Source: Canna indica
Taxonomy: Eukaryota; Streptophyta; Magnoliopsida; Zingiberales; Cannaceae
Reading direction: 5' to 3'
Length of the DNA: 64,000 bases
NCBI GenBank assembly: GCA_034359265.1
Contig: CP136890.1
Span: 65,969,501-66,033,500, forward strand
The notes beneath the pieces were generated by a model, which had not been told where the DNA came from, made no database searches, and saw only the letters and a program-made list of their open reading frames with translations. Below, in pieces: positions 11,601 to 22,461 of this stretch. Numbering within the stretch: the first letter of the stretch is position 1; each line of letters opens with the position of its first letter. The position numbers were made by a program, and so were the translations under genes.

Positions 11601-12202
11601 TAGGGGTGAGCAAAATTCCCCGATTTATCGAAACCGAACCGAAATCGATCGAACCGAAACCGATTTAATCGAACTGAATAAATTTTGGTTCGGTTCGGTT
11701 CGGTTAATTTACCGAATTAACCGAATATATATATATATATATATATTTATATCTGTATATATATATAATAATAGTTATATAAGATGTTAGTATTTGTTTT
11801 GGTGGTTAAGTGTGATGTTAAGCTTTCCACCCGCCCACGTTCGAATCCTAGTGTTGTGTAATATTATTTATTTTATATTCGATTATATATATAATATGTG
11901 TTAGTTAGAAATAAATTGATAATAAAGTTTGCTAAGATGGTTAGAGAGGTAGAAATTAAAGTTCGGTAGTTGCCAAATGCTCGAGTTCTAGTCTCACATG
12001 TATTGAAAAAAAAATTGTTTTTTTATAATCTTTTCGGTTAACCGAACCAAATTAACCGAACCGAACTGAAAATTCGGTTAACCAAACCGAATTAACCGAA
12101 TTTTTTCAGTTCGGTAAACGGTTAAAAATTTTCCTTTGGTTCGGTTCGGTTAACCGAATTTTTGGTTCAGTTTTTAACCGAACCGAACTGGTGCTCACCC
12201 CT
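11601..12202. mobile_element. hAT-like MITE, TSD TTGATCTT
   Basis: Terminal inverted repeat TAGGGGTGAGCA at 11601 is matched by TGCTCACCCCTA ending at 12202. Identical 8-bp flanks TTGATCTT (11593-11600 and 12203-12210) fit hAT-type integration. The interior is rich in GGTTCGGTT and AACCGAACC in both orientations and includes a TA microsatellite near 11726-11746. No protein is encoded. Confidence 0.9.
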
Positions 12203-12526
12203 ATTGATCTTGGAGAAGAGAAAGGGCTTGGTTCTTGAGAGACTTGGTAGTTTCCAAATGCACGAGTTCGAGTCTCACATGTATTGAAAAAAAAAATATT
12301 TTTTTATAATCTTTTCGGTTAACCGAACCAAATTAACCGAACCGAACTGAAAATTCGGTTAACCGAACCGAATTAATCAAATTTTTTCAGTTCGGTAAAC
12401 GGTTAAAATTTTTCCTTTGGTTCGGTTCGGTTAACCGAATTTTTGGTTCAGTTTTTAATCGAACCGAACTGATGCTCACCCCTATTGATCTTGGAGAAGA
12501 GAAAGGGCTTGGTTCTTGAGAGACTT
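11965..12526. repeat. 280-bp tandem duplication spanning the MITE end
   Basis: The stretch starting GGTAGTTGCCAAATGC (11965) is repeated from GGTAGTTTCCAAATGC (12245), with a period of 280-282 bp. The copy includes the right half of the hAT-like MITE, its TTGATCTT flank and the following LTR sequence (GGAGAAGAGAAAGGGCTTGG). The duplication therefore happened after the MITE inserted. Confidence 0.88.
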
Positions 12527-13061
12527 CTTGAAGAGAAACGCTCCAAGAATTCATCTCCTTGGTTGGCCGGCCATCCAAGCTTCCTTCCCCGGTTTTGTGA
12601 AGGTGATTGAAGGTCTCTTCCTCTTGGGTGTGTCATCTACTTCATCTTCTTGGAGGAGTCCAAGAAGGACATCGAGGTATTCTTTCATCTTCCTCGTCGT
12701 TCCATTGTTTTCTCATCCCCTCTTCCTCCCTTTTTGGTACTCGTTTCTTGGTGGAAGGGCCGTCTTCACCTTGGTTCGTTTCGGAGTTGAGATTGCCTCT
12801 CCGTTGAGCCTTAACGAATCTCGGTGTTCGCTAACCCCTTGTTGCAAGGGGCTTGGTGTGGACTTTCCTTAGAGGACGTGCACATGTGTGTCTTGAAACG
12901 GGGATAGGAGCACCCATACCATCCGTAGTATAAGGTATATCTTCTCCTTCTACTCGTAGATTTAATTCCTTAAAGATTGCTAAATTAGATCGTGATTTTC
13001 GGGATGATTTGATTTTTTTTAAATCGCTTTTTCTGTTGTGCTTCTTATTCCCATCCCAACA

Positions 13062-13165
13062 AGTTTACCTCAACAACTATTTCATAGCATGCAATTGAGG
13101 AGCCTCCATGATCTCGCGGCATGAACGCTAGTAGACAACGATGATAGCTCTCATCCTGCACGGTG
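13062..13165 (+). other. Tat interior, unassigned
   Basis: Short stretch between the inserted LTR and the tandem repeats, presumably part of the left Tat element. No protein could be assigned. Confidence 0.35.
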
Positions 13166-14000
13166 TATAAATTCTCCACATCTCGAGTGTGGTCCTCGAC
13201 CATTCGTGCCACAACACGAGCTCCCACACTCTCAACAACCCAAAGCGTGCTCCTCGCAAGCTTGGTTTTCACCGAGTCTGGTCCTTGGCCCCATCCACCG
13301 TCTCCCCGGGCCCGACACCCTCAACAACCTCGAGTGTGGTCCTATGGCCTTGGTCTCCACTAATCGAGCTCCCACAACTCTCAATGACCCCAAGTGTGGT
13401 CCTGCCTTATGCTCCCCGCAAGCTCGGGTTGACCCAGGTGCGGTCATGTCTTACGCTCCCCGCGAGCTCAGCTTGACCCCGGGCGCTGTCCTTGACCATA
13501 AATGCGGCCTCCAGCTTCTATGAATCCAACTCGCTCTAAATGAGCACAACCTTGAGTGTGGTCCTCAACCATCAACGCCATTAAACAAGCTCTCATACTC
13601 TCAATGACCCGAAGAGCGCTCCTCGCAAGACTTGGGCCTCACACCCTCAACGACCCAAAGCGTGCTCCTCACGAGCTCGATTTTCACCGAGTCTCATCCT
13701 CAGTAAAGCACCATCGAAGACTTGAGCCATGCGCCCTAAACGACCAATAGGGCGCTCCTCGCGAGCTCCATTTTCATCGAGTATGGTCCTCGACCTCAGC
13801 ACCATCAAAGACATGGGCTTCATGCCCTCAATGACCCAAAGCGCGCTCCTCGCGAGTTTGGTTTTCATCAAGTTTGGTCCTCGATCTCAACGCCATTGAA
13901 GACTTGGGCCCCGCTCACTCAACGACCCGAAGAGCGCTCCTCGTAAGCTCAGCTTTCACCGAGTCTAGTCATCGGCCTCAGCGTTATTGCTCTCATCCCC
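13166..14000 (+). repeat. Degenerate ~90-bp tandem repeats of the left Tat element
   Basis: The word GCTCCTC recurs at about 13618, 13664, 13754, 13845 and 13936, giving spacings near 90-91 bp in the right half. The left half has looser variants (GTGTGGTCCT, CTCCCCGCGAGCTC). Units contain CTCAACGACCC, GCGAGCTC and TTTTCACCGAGTC. The reverse complement matches the edge of the minus-strand Tat repeats near 38,010-38,050 (GTGAAAACTGAGCTTGCGAG). Open frames cross the array on both strands, as expected for GC-rich repeats, and are not credible genes. Confidence 0.8.
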
Positions 14001-14820
14001 AGCACCTCACCTCTCGTATTCGAACACCTTCAATGGGAACCGTGGACTACCAAACAGGTAACCCTAGCCTCAACTCCTTTTTTATGGCAAGAACCCATGA
14101 TCTACTTCGATAAAATCAGTCGACAACACAATGTCGACATCGCTCGACATAGAGGCCAAAGAGAAGGCCGAACAGCCCAGTAAAAAAACAACAACACAGT
14201 TAGTATGAAGGCAGAAATATACTTTTATATTCATAAAGCCTCGCGAGGGGAAGACATACATTTAAATACCCACAAAGGGGTGATAAACAAACACAACAAC
14301 AAGTTATTGAGATATACACTACAAAACAACTATTGTAGGAGAAGCACTTCGACAATGCAACAGTGAAGAACAACCATTAGAAGATGAGGAAGATATAATA
14401 GTGATACCTTTTCCAGATGAAGCCACATGCCTCCGGAAAAGCAAAAGGTTTAGGACTACAAGACGGAGGTCCTAGACACCACATCTAGCTGAACTTCCTG
14501 TAGAATATAGGAAGTGCCGATGGTGGAAGGGGGAAGAAAGGGCCGACGTCGAGGTGGAAGAAGAAGATTCGCAAACCCTCACGCACAATGCAACATAAGC
14601 CCGACGGTGCGAACCTACCTCAGTCAAACTACAATAGGTACCCGCAAATCTACGCCCAGCATCTGCAGCGAGTCCCTTCGTACTCTCCTCTTAAGCCCAG
14701 CGCTGTGGACCCACGACGATCTCTGATCTACTCACTACTAGCCCAAAGCTTATTCTCGGAGGAACGTAAATTTTTAATACTTCCCACTCCATGCCGAAAA
14801 CTCACATATGCAGAAGAAGA
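14001..14820 (-). other. Left Tat element, region of a decayed antisense gene
   Basis: Non-coding by inspection on both strands. It lies between the repeat array and a minus-strand TATA box at 14833-14839, the place where the right-hand Tat copy has its antisense gene. Only leader-like sequence is recognisable. The antisense reading frame itself seems deleted or decayed. Confidence 0.35.
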
Positions 14821-14832
14821 ACATACATAGGG

Positions 14833-14839
14833 CTTTATA
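14833..14839 (-). promoter_or_regulatory. TATA box of the antisense gene, left Tat copy
   Basis: On the minus strand the sequence reads GAGTCTATAAAGCCC followed by a TTCTTCTTCTGC stretch. The right-hand Tat element has GCCTATAAAGCCTTTTTTC followed by TTCTGTCTCC at 25838. The same arrangement in two copies supports a real promoter rather than a chance TATAAAG. Confidence 0.5.
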
Positions 14840-15293
14840 GACTCGGGCAGGGCCATCCCCCTAATGGTCGTACGCCATTTCCCCACTAATGGGGCCACGT
14901 CCATCAGCCAACTGCAGACACTCAAGTGCCTTGGACACTAACAATTGGATCTCTAGTCATAATTGTCTCCTATCAGGATCAATGACTGCGCAGGCTGCTA
15001 GCACACGCAAAGACGCCCTTTTTCTCCGCGCAATCGCCATATTTACTTCGGAAACTGAACAACTAATACTCAAAATGAAAAATAAAATTACATGAATCCA
15101 ACGGGAAACATAATTTATGGATCGAATTAAAATTGATTCTTGTTCTGGAACAAGTTAATAAAATTTTTGGCCCACCTTTTGTTCAAAGCTGCATAAAATA
15201 AATAAAATTCAATTCTGAAACGGATATATAATATGTAGATATATACATCGAAATGCTAAATGCCAATATTTGGGCTTCTTCTGCTAGCATGCA
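14840..15293. other. Unassigned flank between Tat remnant and CACTA 1
   Basis: Contains no credible gene. From about 15,070 it becomes AT-rich. The 3' LTR expected for the left Tat element was not recognised here. Confidence 0.35.
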
Positions 15294-15660
15294 CACTACT
15301 AGAAAAATGGGCATCAGCAACGGCTGAGCCGTTGCAATAGAGCCGTGACAGAAAGTCGCGTTGCTGATGACTTAGCAACGGATCAGCAACGGCCGCTCGG
15401 GCCGTCGCTCAAAACATTATCAGCAACGGCCGCTCGGGCCGTTGCTAAAAATATTATCAGCAACGGTTTTACCACGGACCCGGAGCCGTTGCTGATAACA
15501 TTAATAGCAACGGCCTCGAGTCTGTAGCAACGCCGTTAGTAAAACCCCGTCGCTAAGCCGTTGCTGTAGGTCATCAGCAACGGCTGTCGATACACTTTTA
15601 GCAACGGCTTTCCCACGGACGGCCGTGGGAAAGCCGTTGCTGATGACCTATACCTGCAAG
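15294..15660. repeat. CACTA 1 left terminal and subterminal repeats
   Basis: After the CACTA terminus, at least ten copies of the 9-mer AGCAACGGC or its complement lie within about 350 bp, some as inverted pairs such as AGCAACGGCCGCTC...GGGCCGTTGCT. In Spm-type elements the TnpA product binds subterminal motifs like these. Which protein binds here is inference. Confidence 0.85.
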
Positions 15661-15927
15661 CAAAAAATTTTCTAATTTCTAATTTCCATTGATACATTGA
15701 TACATTTATCTGATACATAACTCACACACCCATACCCTCATACACACATTCATTCACACATCACAAACACACCAAGATATACATCAAAACAATTATATTT
15801 ATATTGATAATTATCCACGATAGTATAAAAACAATTCAAATGCAAAATTGAAGTATCAATATCCAAACAAAATAAGTTAAACAAGTTTAATATCTTAGTA
15901 ACAAGTTCAATATCCAAACAAAAAATC

Positions 15928-17448
15928 TCACGATGACGATGGAGGATGGTCTGGATCATATGGCGGGGTCTGGAGTGCTTGAGTGTACACCGGCGTGGAC
16001 TGACTCGAGGACGATGGATTAGATGATGCCGAAGAGATGCCTGCTGCGGGATGACCTGACATGTTGCGTAGCATAGCATGCATCTCCTCCATCATCTGAG
16101 TCTGACGCGCGACCATCTCCTCTAGAGTCCTTATTCTGCTACTATGATCATAACTGGATCTAGAGGTGGACGGCCGCTCACCAGCGACCGGAGGGGTCGG
16201 TGCCCCAAGTGGCCCAAGCACGGCTCGCGCATGACCACTATCTGCGAAGCCATATACGCGGCCATGATCCCAGCCACCTGCGGCCTCGACCCACGATGCT
16301 GCGTCAAAGTCCTCGGGGGTACCCCCGCGCTGCACCACCCTCTGGCTGTACGTCTCCTACTCGAGTTTGATTTTTTGTTTAATATTTATCATAAAACTTA
16401 AATTATAAATATATAATGAATAATTTAAACAAATATATAATTACCACAATGTATGCAGCGCGGTTGTCGATGTACTCCCCCGTCCCATGTGCTCGACGGT
16501 GAGTCCGCTCAAACACCGCCATCGGGGAGGGTCGCTGGACAGTCCCGTCATCCGACACCGTCGTCTACATTTACAAAACAAATACATTAATTAGTACACA
16601 TAATAACAAATAAAATATATAATTAAACGATATACTTACCATACGGTTTGCGTGCACTGCAAATGCAACAGAGCCGCCGGTGTGACGCGCTGCTCCCCCC
16701 GATATGCGATTTCTAGCCGCATTCTGAGAAACCTCCTGCCATCGATCCGTCGACCATATCCCCACGAGCTGGTCCCATATATCCGGAGTAATCCAACTGG
16801 GGTCGTATCCCCGAGTCTCCGCGATGTTAGTGGTCCCAGCTCGGGCCATCGCTCGGGACCGAGCCTGCCCCAGCTGCCCGTTGTACCTTGCCCGGGAAAT
16901 AGACTCCCAGGCAGCGTAAATGAAGGACCTCTGGTCCTCGGCCCATGTATAGCGAGCCTGCAAAATAATAATATCAGTACCAATTCTTAATATATCATCA
17001 TGCATGTAAAAAAAAAAATAATACGTGCCTCAAACTCGCGCCATAACATGTCGACGTGCTCGCTAGGCACGTGACACCACGTAGGCCATGCCCCGTGCAT
17101 GTATCGTCGAATAGTAGAAGAAATGCTCCTCGGCACTTCTTCTTGCTCGAACCTGCACAACAAAAATAAATTTTAATATTATATTATGATATAATGAATT
17201 TGTAATGATTCATAATTCATGATATATTACTGCTCCCCAATCACGCTGATCAATCTACGTGACTCTGTGGCTGGTGGAGGCTGCCACCTGTTCGGCCCGC
17301 GTGGCCGCCTGCGTCTGGATGTACTAGCCTCGGCAGTATCATCCTCATGAGGATCAGCAACAGGAGGATCAGCAGCATGAGTAAGTGCTGGAGTCTCACC
17401 GATCGGAGACTCCGAAGCTCTCCTGCGTCGATAACCACGACCAGACAT
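15928..17448 (-). CDS. TnpA-like CACTA protein (Transposase_24 family), five exons
   Basis: Proposed exons on minus: 17448-17231, 17152-17029, 16957-16640, 16564-16445 and 16356-15928. Exon 1 starts MSGRGYRRRRASESPIGETP and is basic and proline-rich. Exons 2-4 carry the plant Transposase_24 pattern: MHGAWPTWCHVPSEHVDMLW, SWITPDIWDQLVGIW, then ARHTGGSVAFAVHANRM. Exon 5 reads VVQRGGTPEDFDAASW and ends in a Met/Gln-rich coiled stretch and a serine-rich tail. Introns 1, 3 and 4 have GT-AG ends. Intron 2 seems to need a GC donor (GAG|GCACGT), the only choice that keeps frame. In Spm-like elements this protein binds subterminal repeats and regulates the transposase. Exon edges come from frame and splice signals only. 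Confidence 0.7.
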
Positions 17449-17525
17449 ATCTGTCGAACAGACATATAATCAGATTATTGTATAAATAGTAGAGATATAT
17501 TTAATAAAATATATATACTTTACAA

Positions 17526-20500
17526 TTATTCCTCATCATCTGAATAATAGTCTTCGAATTCTTCTTCTTCTTCCTCTTCTTCCTCTTCGTCATCTTCTTC
17601 ATCTCCAGCTTCCTCAATTTCATGATCGTCATCATCAGCATATTCAACTTCTAATTGAATTGACGTTGTGTCTGCATCCTCGAGTATTGGAATAATACGA
17701 TCCACAGCAGGAAGATCATCTTCTTGATAGAAACCAGGAGGATCATTTTCTCCTACTATCGGATCAATTTTTCCTCTACCTTTTGTCTTACAGACTACAC
17801 GCCAATCTGCTCTATCTTTATTTCGAGCCGGATACTTCGCGTAATATACTTGTTCGGCTTGTGATGCCAATATAAATGGCTCATTTGCTGCCAATTTCGA
17901 TTTGTAATTAACCTCAACAAGTTTGTATTTTTGATGAACTTTCATGCCCCTTTCTGTTGTATCGAACCAATGACATCTAAATAGGAACACTGATTTCAAG
18001 CCGAAGTAGTGCAACTCTATCACTTCTTCCACTAGTCCATAGAAATCCATATCACATTCAACATAGGTTGTCCCTTTCACGCAGACCCCAGCATTCATCG
18101 TCTTTTTTGTAGATGAATATTCAACCGTGTGAAATTTATACCCGTTAACAAAATATCCGCTATAGCACGACACAAGTCGCGACGGTCCACTAACAAACTC
18201 AAATATTTTTTCATCTATTTCAGCTCTGTGATCTTTGCTGTAAGTCTGAATCCAAGAAGGGAAATCACGATTCCGTAATGTCTCCAATTCTTGATCGTTG
18301 TGAATAGAGTATTTTTGCACCATCTCAATGTCAAATATTTCAATGAATTGTTCAATCTCTGGACAATTGAGTAATACATACAAGTGTGCCAAATGATACT
18401 CTTCATCGCTTAAGTGTCGAGATGGACGAGAACCAAAAGCACGACCAGAGTGACAAAATATATTTAAACGTCCATCTGAATGTCGAACACCCCCGTCGTC
18501 GTTACGTGGAAGGCGATCAAATCTTGTCTGTACTGTCGATTCAAAGTAAAATGAGCAGAATGTTGAAATTTCTTGGATGATATACGATTCAGATATTGAT
18601 CCTTCAACAGCTGCGGTGTTCTTTACTTTTTTCTTCAGACGATTCATGTATCTTTCAAATAAGTACATCCAACGATATTGAACGGGGCCACCAACTCGTG
18701 CCTCGTATGCCAAGTGTATCGGTAGATGCTCCATCGAGTCAAAAAATGCAGGAGGGAAAAACTGCTCCAGCTTGCATATGATTTCAACAATATTATTTTC
18801 AAGTGTTGACATATCTTCGACTCGAAGGACATTTGCACAGATGCTTCTAAAAAACATACTTAATTCAGTCAACGGACCCCAAATATTATCAGGTAGAAGA
18901 TCTCGAAATGCGATCGGAAGTAATCTCTGCATGAATACATGACAATCATGGCTCTTCATCCCTGATATTTTGCAATCATCGACGTTCACACATCGAGATA
19001 AGTTTGAAGCATATCCATCGGGTAATCTGAGTTCTTTTACCCATTGACAAACATCTTTGATCTGTTGTTTATTTAACACATATAGGGCCTTCGGTTTCAG
19101 ATATCATCCGTTGACCTCTTGTAACTCCAACTCTGGTCTTTTACAAAGTATTTTCAGATCATGTCGGGCTTTGACATTATCTTTAATTTTTCCAGAAATA
19201 TCCATCACAGTGTTGAAAATATTATCAAACACATTTTTTTCAATGTGCATGACATCTAAATTATGTCGAATCAATAATGAACTCCAATAGGGCAATTCCC
19301 AAAAGATACTTTTTTTCACCCAGTTGTGTGTTTGGCCAAAACCTGACACTCTTTCATTGCGACCGAATACAATATCTGGAAGTGCTGAAACACGTGCTAA
19401 CATTTGTTCACCAGACAACATCGGTGGTGGCCCATCTCTTTCGACTCTGCCCTTAGTAAATTTATTACGATTCCTTCGATACTGGTGATGAACCGGTAGG
19501 AATCGACGATGACAATCAAAGAATGAGATTTTTCGTCCGTTCTGAAGACTGATTGATTTAGAGTGTTCCATACAATACGGGCAAGAGAGTCGGCCGTGAG
19601 TGCTCCAACCCGACAACATGCCGTACGCGGGGAAATCATTGATTGTCCACAAGACCGCGGCCTTTAAATTGAAGTTTTGCTTCCGATGACAATCATAAGT
19701 GACAGCTCCCTCAGTCCACAATGTTTTCAATTCATCTATCAAGGGTCTGAGAAATATGTCAATTTCTTTTCGCGGACCCTTAGGACCCGGAATAATCATC
19801 GAAAGATAAATAAATTCATCTTTCATGCACATTGACGGTGGCAAATTATAAACTGTCAGCAACACTGGCCAAACTGAATAAGGAGTTGCAGAATGTCCAA
19901 ACGGATTAAAACCATCTGTGCACAATCCCAATTTGATATTTCTAGTATCCATAGCAAATGAAGGATAACATGTATCCAAATGTTTCCATGCTTCACTGTC
20001 AGATGGATGAGTCATTACTGTATCATCACGACTTCTTGCATGCCAACTCATGTAGGGGCTGTCTTTTCCGACATGAATAATCTTTGAAGCCTCGGTGTTA
20101 GTGGAAAATACCGAAGCACCTTAAACGGGATATTTTTCTGTCGAACCGATTTCTTCGCCTTGTAACGAGGATATTGACATATAGGGCATTTATCCAACTG
20201 CGCATTTTCTTTATAATATAAAATACAATTATTTTGGTACACGTGTATTTTTTCGTACCCAAACCCCAATTTTCTCATCAGCTTTTTAGTTTTATAAAAA
20301 GTTGGCTCAAACTTGTTATCAGTAGGCAACATTCTATTAATCAGTCCTGCAATCCGATCATACGCAACCCCGCTGATATTACAATCGGCCTTGATGATTA
20401 GGAGTTGTGTCATTGCTGAAAACCTAGTGTATTTAGGATAATTCTCATACAAAGGTTCATCGGCAGCTTTCAACATCTCGTAAAATTCTGCAGCTTCTTT

Positions 20501-21016
20501 ATTCGGTAATTCAATCTCTACCGCAGCCCCTACTTCTGTGATATCAACAGCTGTAGTATCTGGTGGGACTGATGTCTGAAGAACTGGCCGATCAACATTA
20601 TCATTCAGGCGGAATTGACCCCCAAGACTATCAAGTATCATAGTTCTATAGGGATTACATTGACCGGATGAAGAAGCACCAGCAGAGGAAGATTCACCAT
20701 ATGTCTGAAGGACAGGATTGCTCGACGTCCCGACTTCGCGTGACTCCCCGTGACAAGTCCATAGAAAATATCTTGGTGCAAATCCTTTGGTATATAGATG
20801 CAGAGTGACAGTCTCCCGATCCAAAAATCGTCCATTCGAACAAATGCGGCACGGACATCGGATTTGATCACCCATGCTAACGAAATTCCGATTCGAATAG
20901 GCGAAATTTAGGAAGTACGTTACGCCTAATCGAAACTCATTCGTTAAAGCTCCACGATCAAGAGGTCGGTACATCCAACTTCGATCAGCCGACATGATTC
21001 TGTCAATCAATGACAA
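17526..21016 (-). pseudogene. TnpD-like CACTA transposase, two lesions
   Basis: A single long reading frame on minus. The N-terminal part (from MSADRSWMYRPLDRGALTNE) is the transposase-associated domain with CPCRICSNGRF. Then comes the Transposase_21 catalytic region: LCTDGFNPFG and TINDFPAYG carry candidate catalytic Asp residues, LDVMHIEKNVFDNIFNT the Glu, and CPYCMEH a Cys/His pair. From about 18,900 follow DUF4218-like (LPIHLAYEARVGGPVQYRWM) and DUF4216-like (FLFRCHWFDTTERGMKVH) regions, and an acidic tail of about 50 residues. Two lesions are seen: a 1-nt loss in the G run at 20055-20058 that shifts the frame at the EKTAP motif, and a TGA at 19104-19106 where element 2 keeps CGA. Otherwise the frame is open. 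The true start may be the second Met, just after TTGACAG|AATC. Confidence 0.85.
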
Positions 21017-21069
21017 TTTCTTTGGTTAATGTCTTTAGGTGAGATTGTCCTATTCCATTCGGGATTTAT

Positions 21070-21259
21070 GTTATTCGTACTGCACTTACGTTTTTATTTT
21101 AACTGTTAACTAATTATTCTAAATTTCGACAGCATCTCCCTACAGTTCTCCGAATACGCATATCATCTGGGCGCGTATCGGAGAACAAGAGAGATGTTGC
21201 TGAAATTTAGAATAATTAGTTAACAGTTAAAATAAAAACGTAAGTGCAGTACAAATAAC
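21070..21259. repeat. Large hairpin in CACTA 1, ~90-bp arms
   Basis: The left arm begins GTTATTCGTACTGCACTTAC and runs through ACAGCATCTCCC to CCGAATACGC. The right arm is its near-perfect reverse complement, ending GTAAGTGCAGTACAAATAAC. The loop is about 12 nt. CACTA 2 has the same structure at 28052-28235 at the equivalent position upstream of its transposase. It probably lies in the first intron or leader of the transposase transcript. Confidence 0.93.
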
Positions 21260-21464
21260 TATATTCCCAAATTGTCCAATCAGGGACAATTCAAGAATTG
21301 TACGTCGTATAAAAGATCATCTACTTCTTTTACACGAACATACAATCCCCGAACGGATCTAAGGTTTTGCTAAATCATATCCGATTCGTCGATGCGTACG
21401 TGAAACATATCAACTCGTCGGATGGATGATTATTTTCTAAATGTTTCGAGACAGTTCGAGTCCA

Positions 21465-21705
21465 TATTGGACGATTTCGGCGCGCGTCCGAAGTGGACGA
21501 TTCCGGCGCGAGTCCGAAGTGGACGATTCCGGCGCGAGTCCGAATTGGACGATTCCGGCGCACGTCCGAAGTGGACGATTCCGACGCGAGTCCGAATTGA
21601 ACGATTCCGGCGCGCGTCCGAAGTGGACGATTCCGGCGCGAGTCCGAATTGGACGATTCCGGCACGCGTCCGAAGTGGACGATTCCGGCGCGCGTCCGAA
21701 ATTAA
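21465..21705. repeat. 26-bp GC-rich tandem repeat in CACTA 1, ~9 copies
   Basis: Units read GGACGATTCCGGCGCG then AGTCCGAAGT, with successive starts 26 bp apart (for example 21495 and 21521). Variants alternate GCGCGAG/GCGCGCG and AAGTGG/AATTGG. CACTA 2 has a decayed version at about 27,740-27,855. Open frames over it on both strands come from the repeat and its lack of stops. Confidence 0.88.
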
Positions 21706-21793
21706 TCTAAACCCTAATAATTAATCTAACAAATTAAACAATTAATCTAAACAATTAATTAACATTTATAAAATAATTAATTATCAATTTCAA

Positions 21794-21798
<5 letters not shown>

Positions 21799-21843
<45 letters not shown>
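21799..21843. repeat. TA microsatellite
   Basis: An uninterrupted run of TA dinucleotides of about 44 bp in the first-intron region of CACTA 1. Confidence 0.95.
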
Positions 21844-21845
<2 letters not shown>

Positions 21846-22160
21846 CGGCGCCGGAGGGTGGACTCCGGCGCCGGCGTACAGTGGCCGGACACACTGTCCG
21901 GCCACTGTAGAAGGTCCGGCGGCGGCCATAGTCCGACCGCCGCCGGCCGAAACCCTAGAAATAGGGTTTCGGTCAGATTTTAACATCTCCGACCGAAACG
22001 GTATAGGCCGGCCGATCAACATACCGGCAGTAGCGGCAGCGGCGCGGCGGCGAGAGGCGTCGGCGTCGGCAGCAGCGGCGAGCGGTGTCGGCAGGAGCGG
22101 CGGCGGCAGCAGCGGGAGGAAGAAGGGTCGGGCGCGGCTGCGTGCCCTATATAAACTTAT
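21844..22160 (-). promoter_or_regulatory. CACTA 1 transposase promoter and GC-rich first exon
   Basis: On the minus strand, GATAAGTTTATATAGGGC (about 22,160-22,143) provides a TATA box directly next to the subterminal GCCGTTGCTGATAAG repeats. A GC-rich, CCGCCG-rich leader follows, then a possible donor GCCG|GTATGTTG near 22,015. The telobox-like AAACCCTA and its mirror follow (about 21,950-21,970). CACTA 2 has the same order at 27,130-27,460, with donor CAG|GTATTT. Overlap of TATA box and repeats suggests control by the repeat-binding protein. Confidence 0.6.
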
Positions 22161-22461
22161 CAGCAACGGCTCACTCGCCCGTTAGAAAGCCGTTGCTGAT
22201 AATTTATTATCAGCAACGGCTCACTTATCCGTTAGCAAGCCGTTGCTGAAAATTAAAACATCAGCAACGGCTCGCCTATCCGTATGAACGCCGTTGCTTA
22301 TAATTAAAATAATCAGCAACGGCTCGGTTTTCCGTTAGAACGCCGTTGCAGATATAGATATCTGCAACGGCTCGGGCGGCCGTAAGAAAGCCGTTGCAAA
22401 TAGCAACGGCTTGAGCGGCCGTTGCTGATAGCCGTTGCTGAAGACCAAGTTTCTAGTAGTG
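22160..22461. repeat. CACTA 1 right terminal and subterminal repeats
   Basis: Paired motifs AGCAACGGC...GCCGTTGCTGATAA recur at intervals of about 60 bp and finish with TTCTAGTAGTG. They form inverted pairs separated by CTCGG or CTCACT cores. This is the transposase 5' end of the element. Confidence 0.88.

Larger units (their letters stand above)
10112..13061 (+). mobile_element. LTR-like repeat (probable copia LTR) inserted in the left Tat element
   Basis: Begins TGTTGATGTGTAGGG and ends CCCATCCCAACA, so the ends form TGTTG/CAACA. A TATA-like CCTTATAAATAG lies near 11,540. The left part (10,140-11,300) is moderate-GC and non-coding, with a phrase order typical of large plant LTRs. It is interrupted by a hAT-like MITE at 11601-12202 and by a tandem duplication, so its original length was near 2.1 kb. 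I could not match a 5-bp target duplication, so the solo-LTR reading is an inference. Upstream is Tat RNase H debris; downstream the Tat repeats resume. Confidence 0.5.
15294..22461 (-). mobile_element. CACTA (En/Spm) element 1, nearly intact
   Basis: Starts CACTACTAGAAAAATGGGC and ends with the inverse TTCTAGTAGTG, a span of 7,168 bp. Both subterminal regions are packed with AGCAACGGC/GCCGTTGCT in both orientations, the usual binding-site arrays of CACTA elements. Read on the minus strand it contains, in order: a TATA box and GC-rich leader, a long first intron holding a 26-bp tandem repeat and a large hairpin, a TnpD-like transposase (21,016-17,526), and a TnpA-like gene in five exons (17,448-15,928). 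The flanking trinucleotides are GCA and ATA, so no target duplication is visible. Confidence 0.93.

Noticed and set aside
13163..13871. Several overlapping open frames of 60-105 residues on both strands
   Set aside because: They lie over GC-rich degenerate tandem repeats of the Tat element with no domain or consistent frame.
16144..16990. Plus-strand open frames in CACTA 1
   Set aside because: Antisense shadows of the TnpA-like exons.
21422..21724. Open frames over the 26-bp repeat in CACTA 1
   Set aside because: Repeat artefact inside a probable intron; the equivalent region of CACTA 2 is not open.
21777..22166. 129-residue open frame on minus including a Tyr-Ile run
   Set aside because: It covers the GC-rich leader, the telobox pair and the TA microsatellite; CACTA 2 does not keep it as a protein, so it is read as an untranslated exon and intron.
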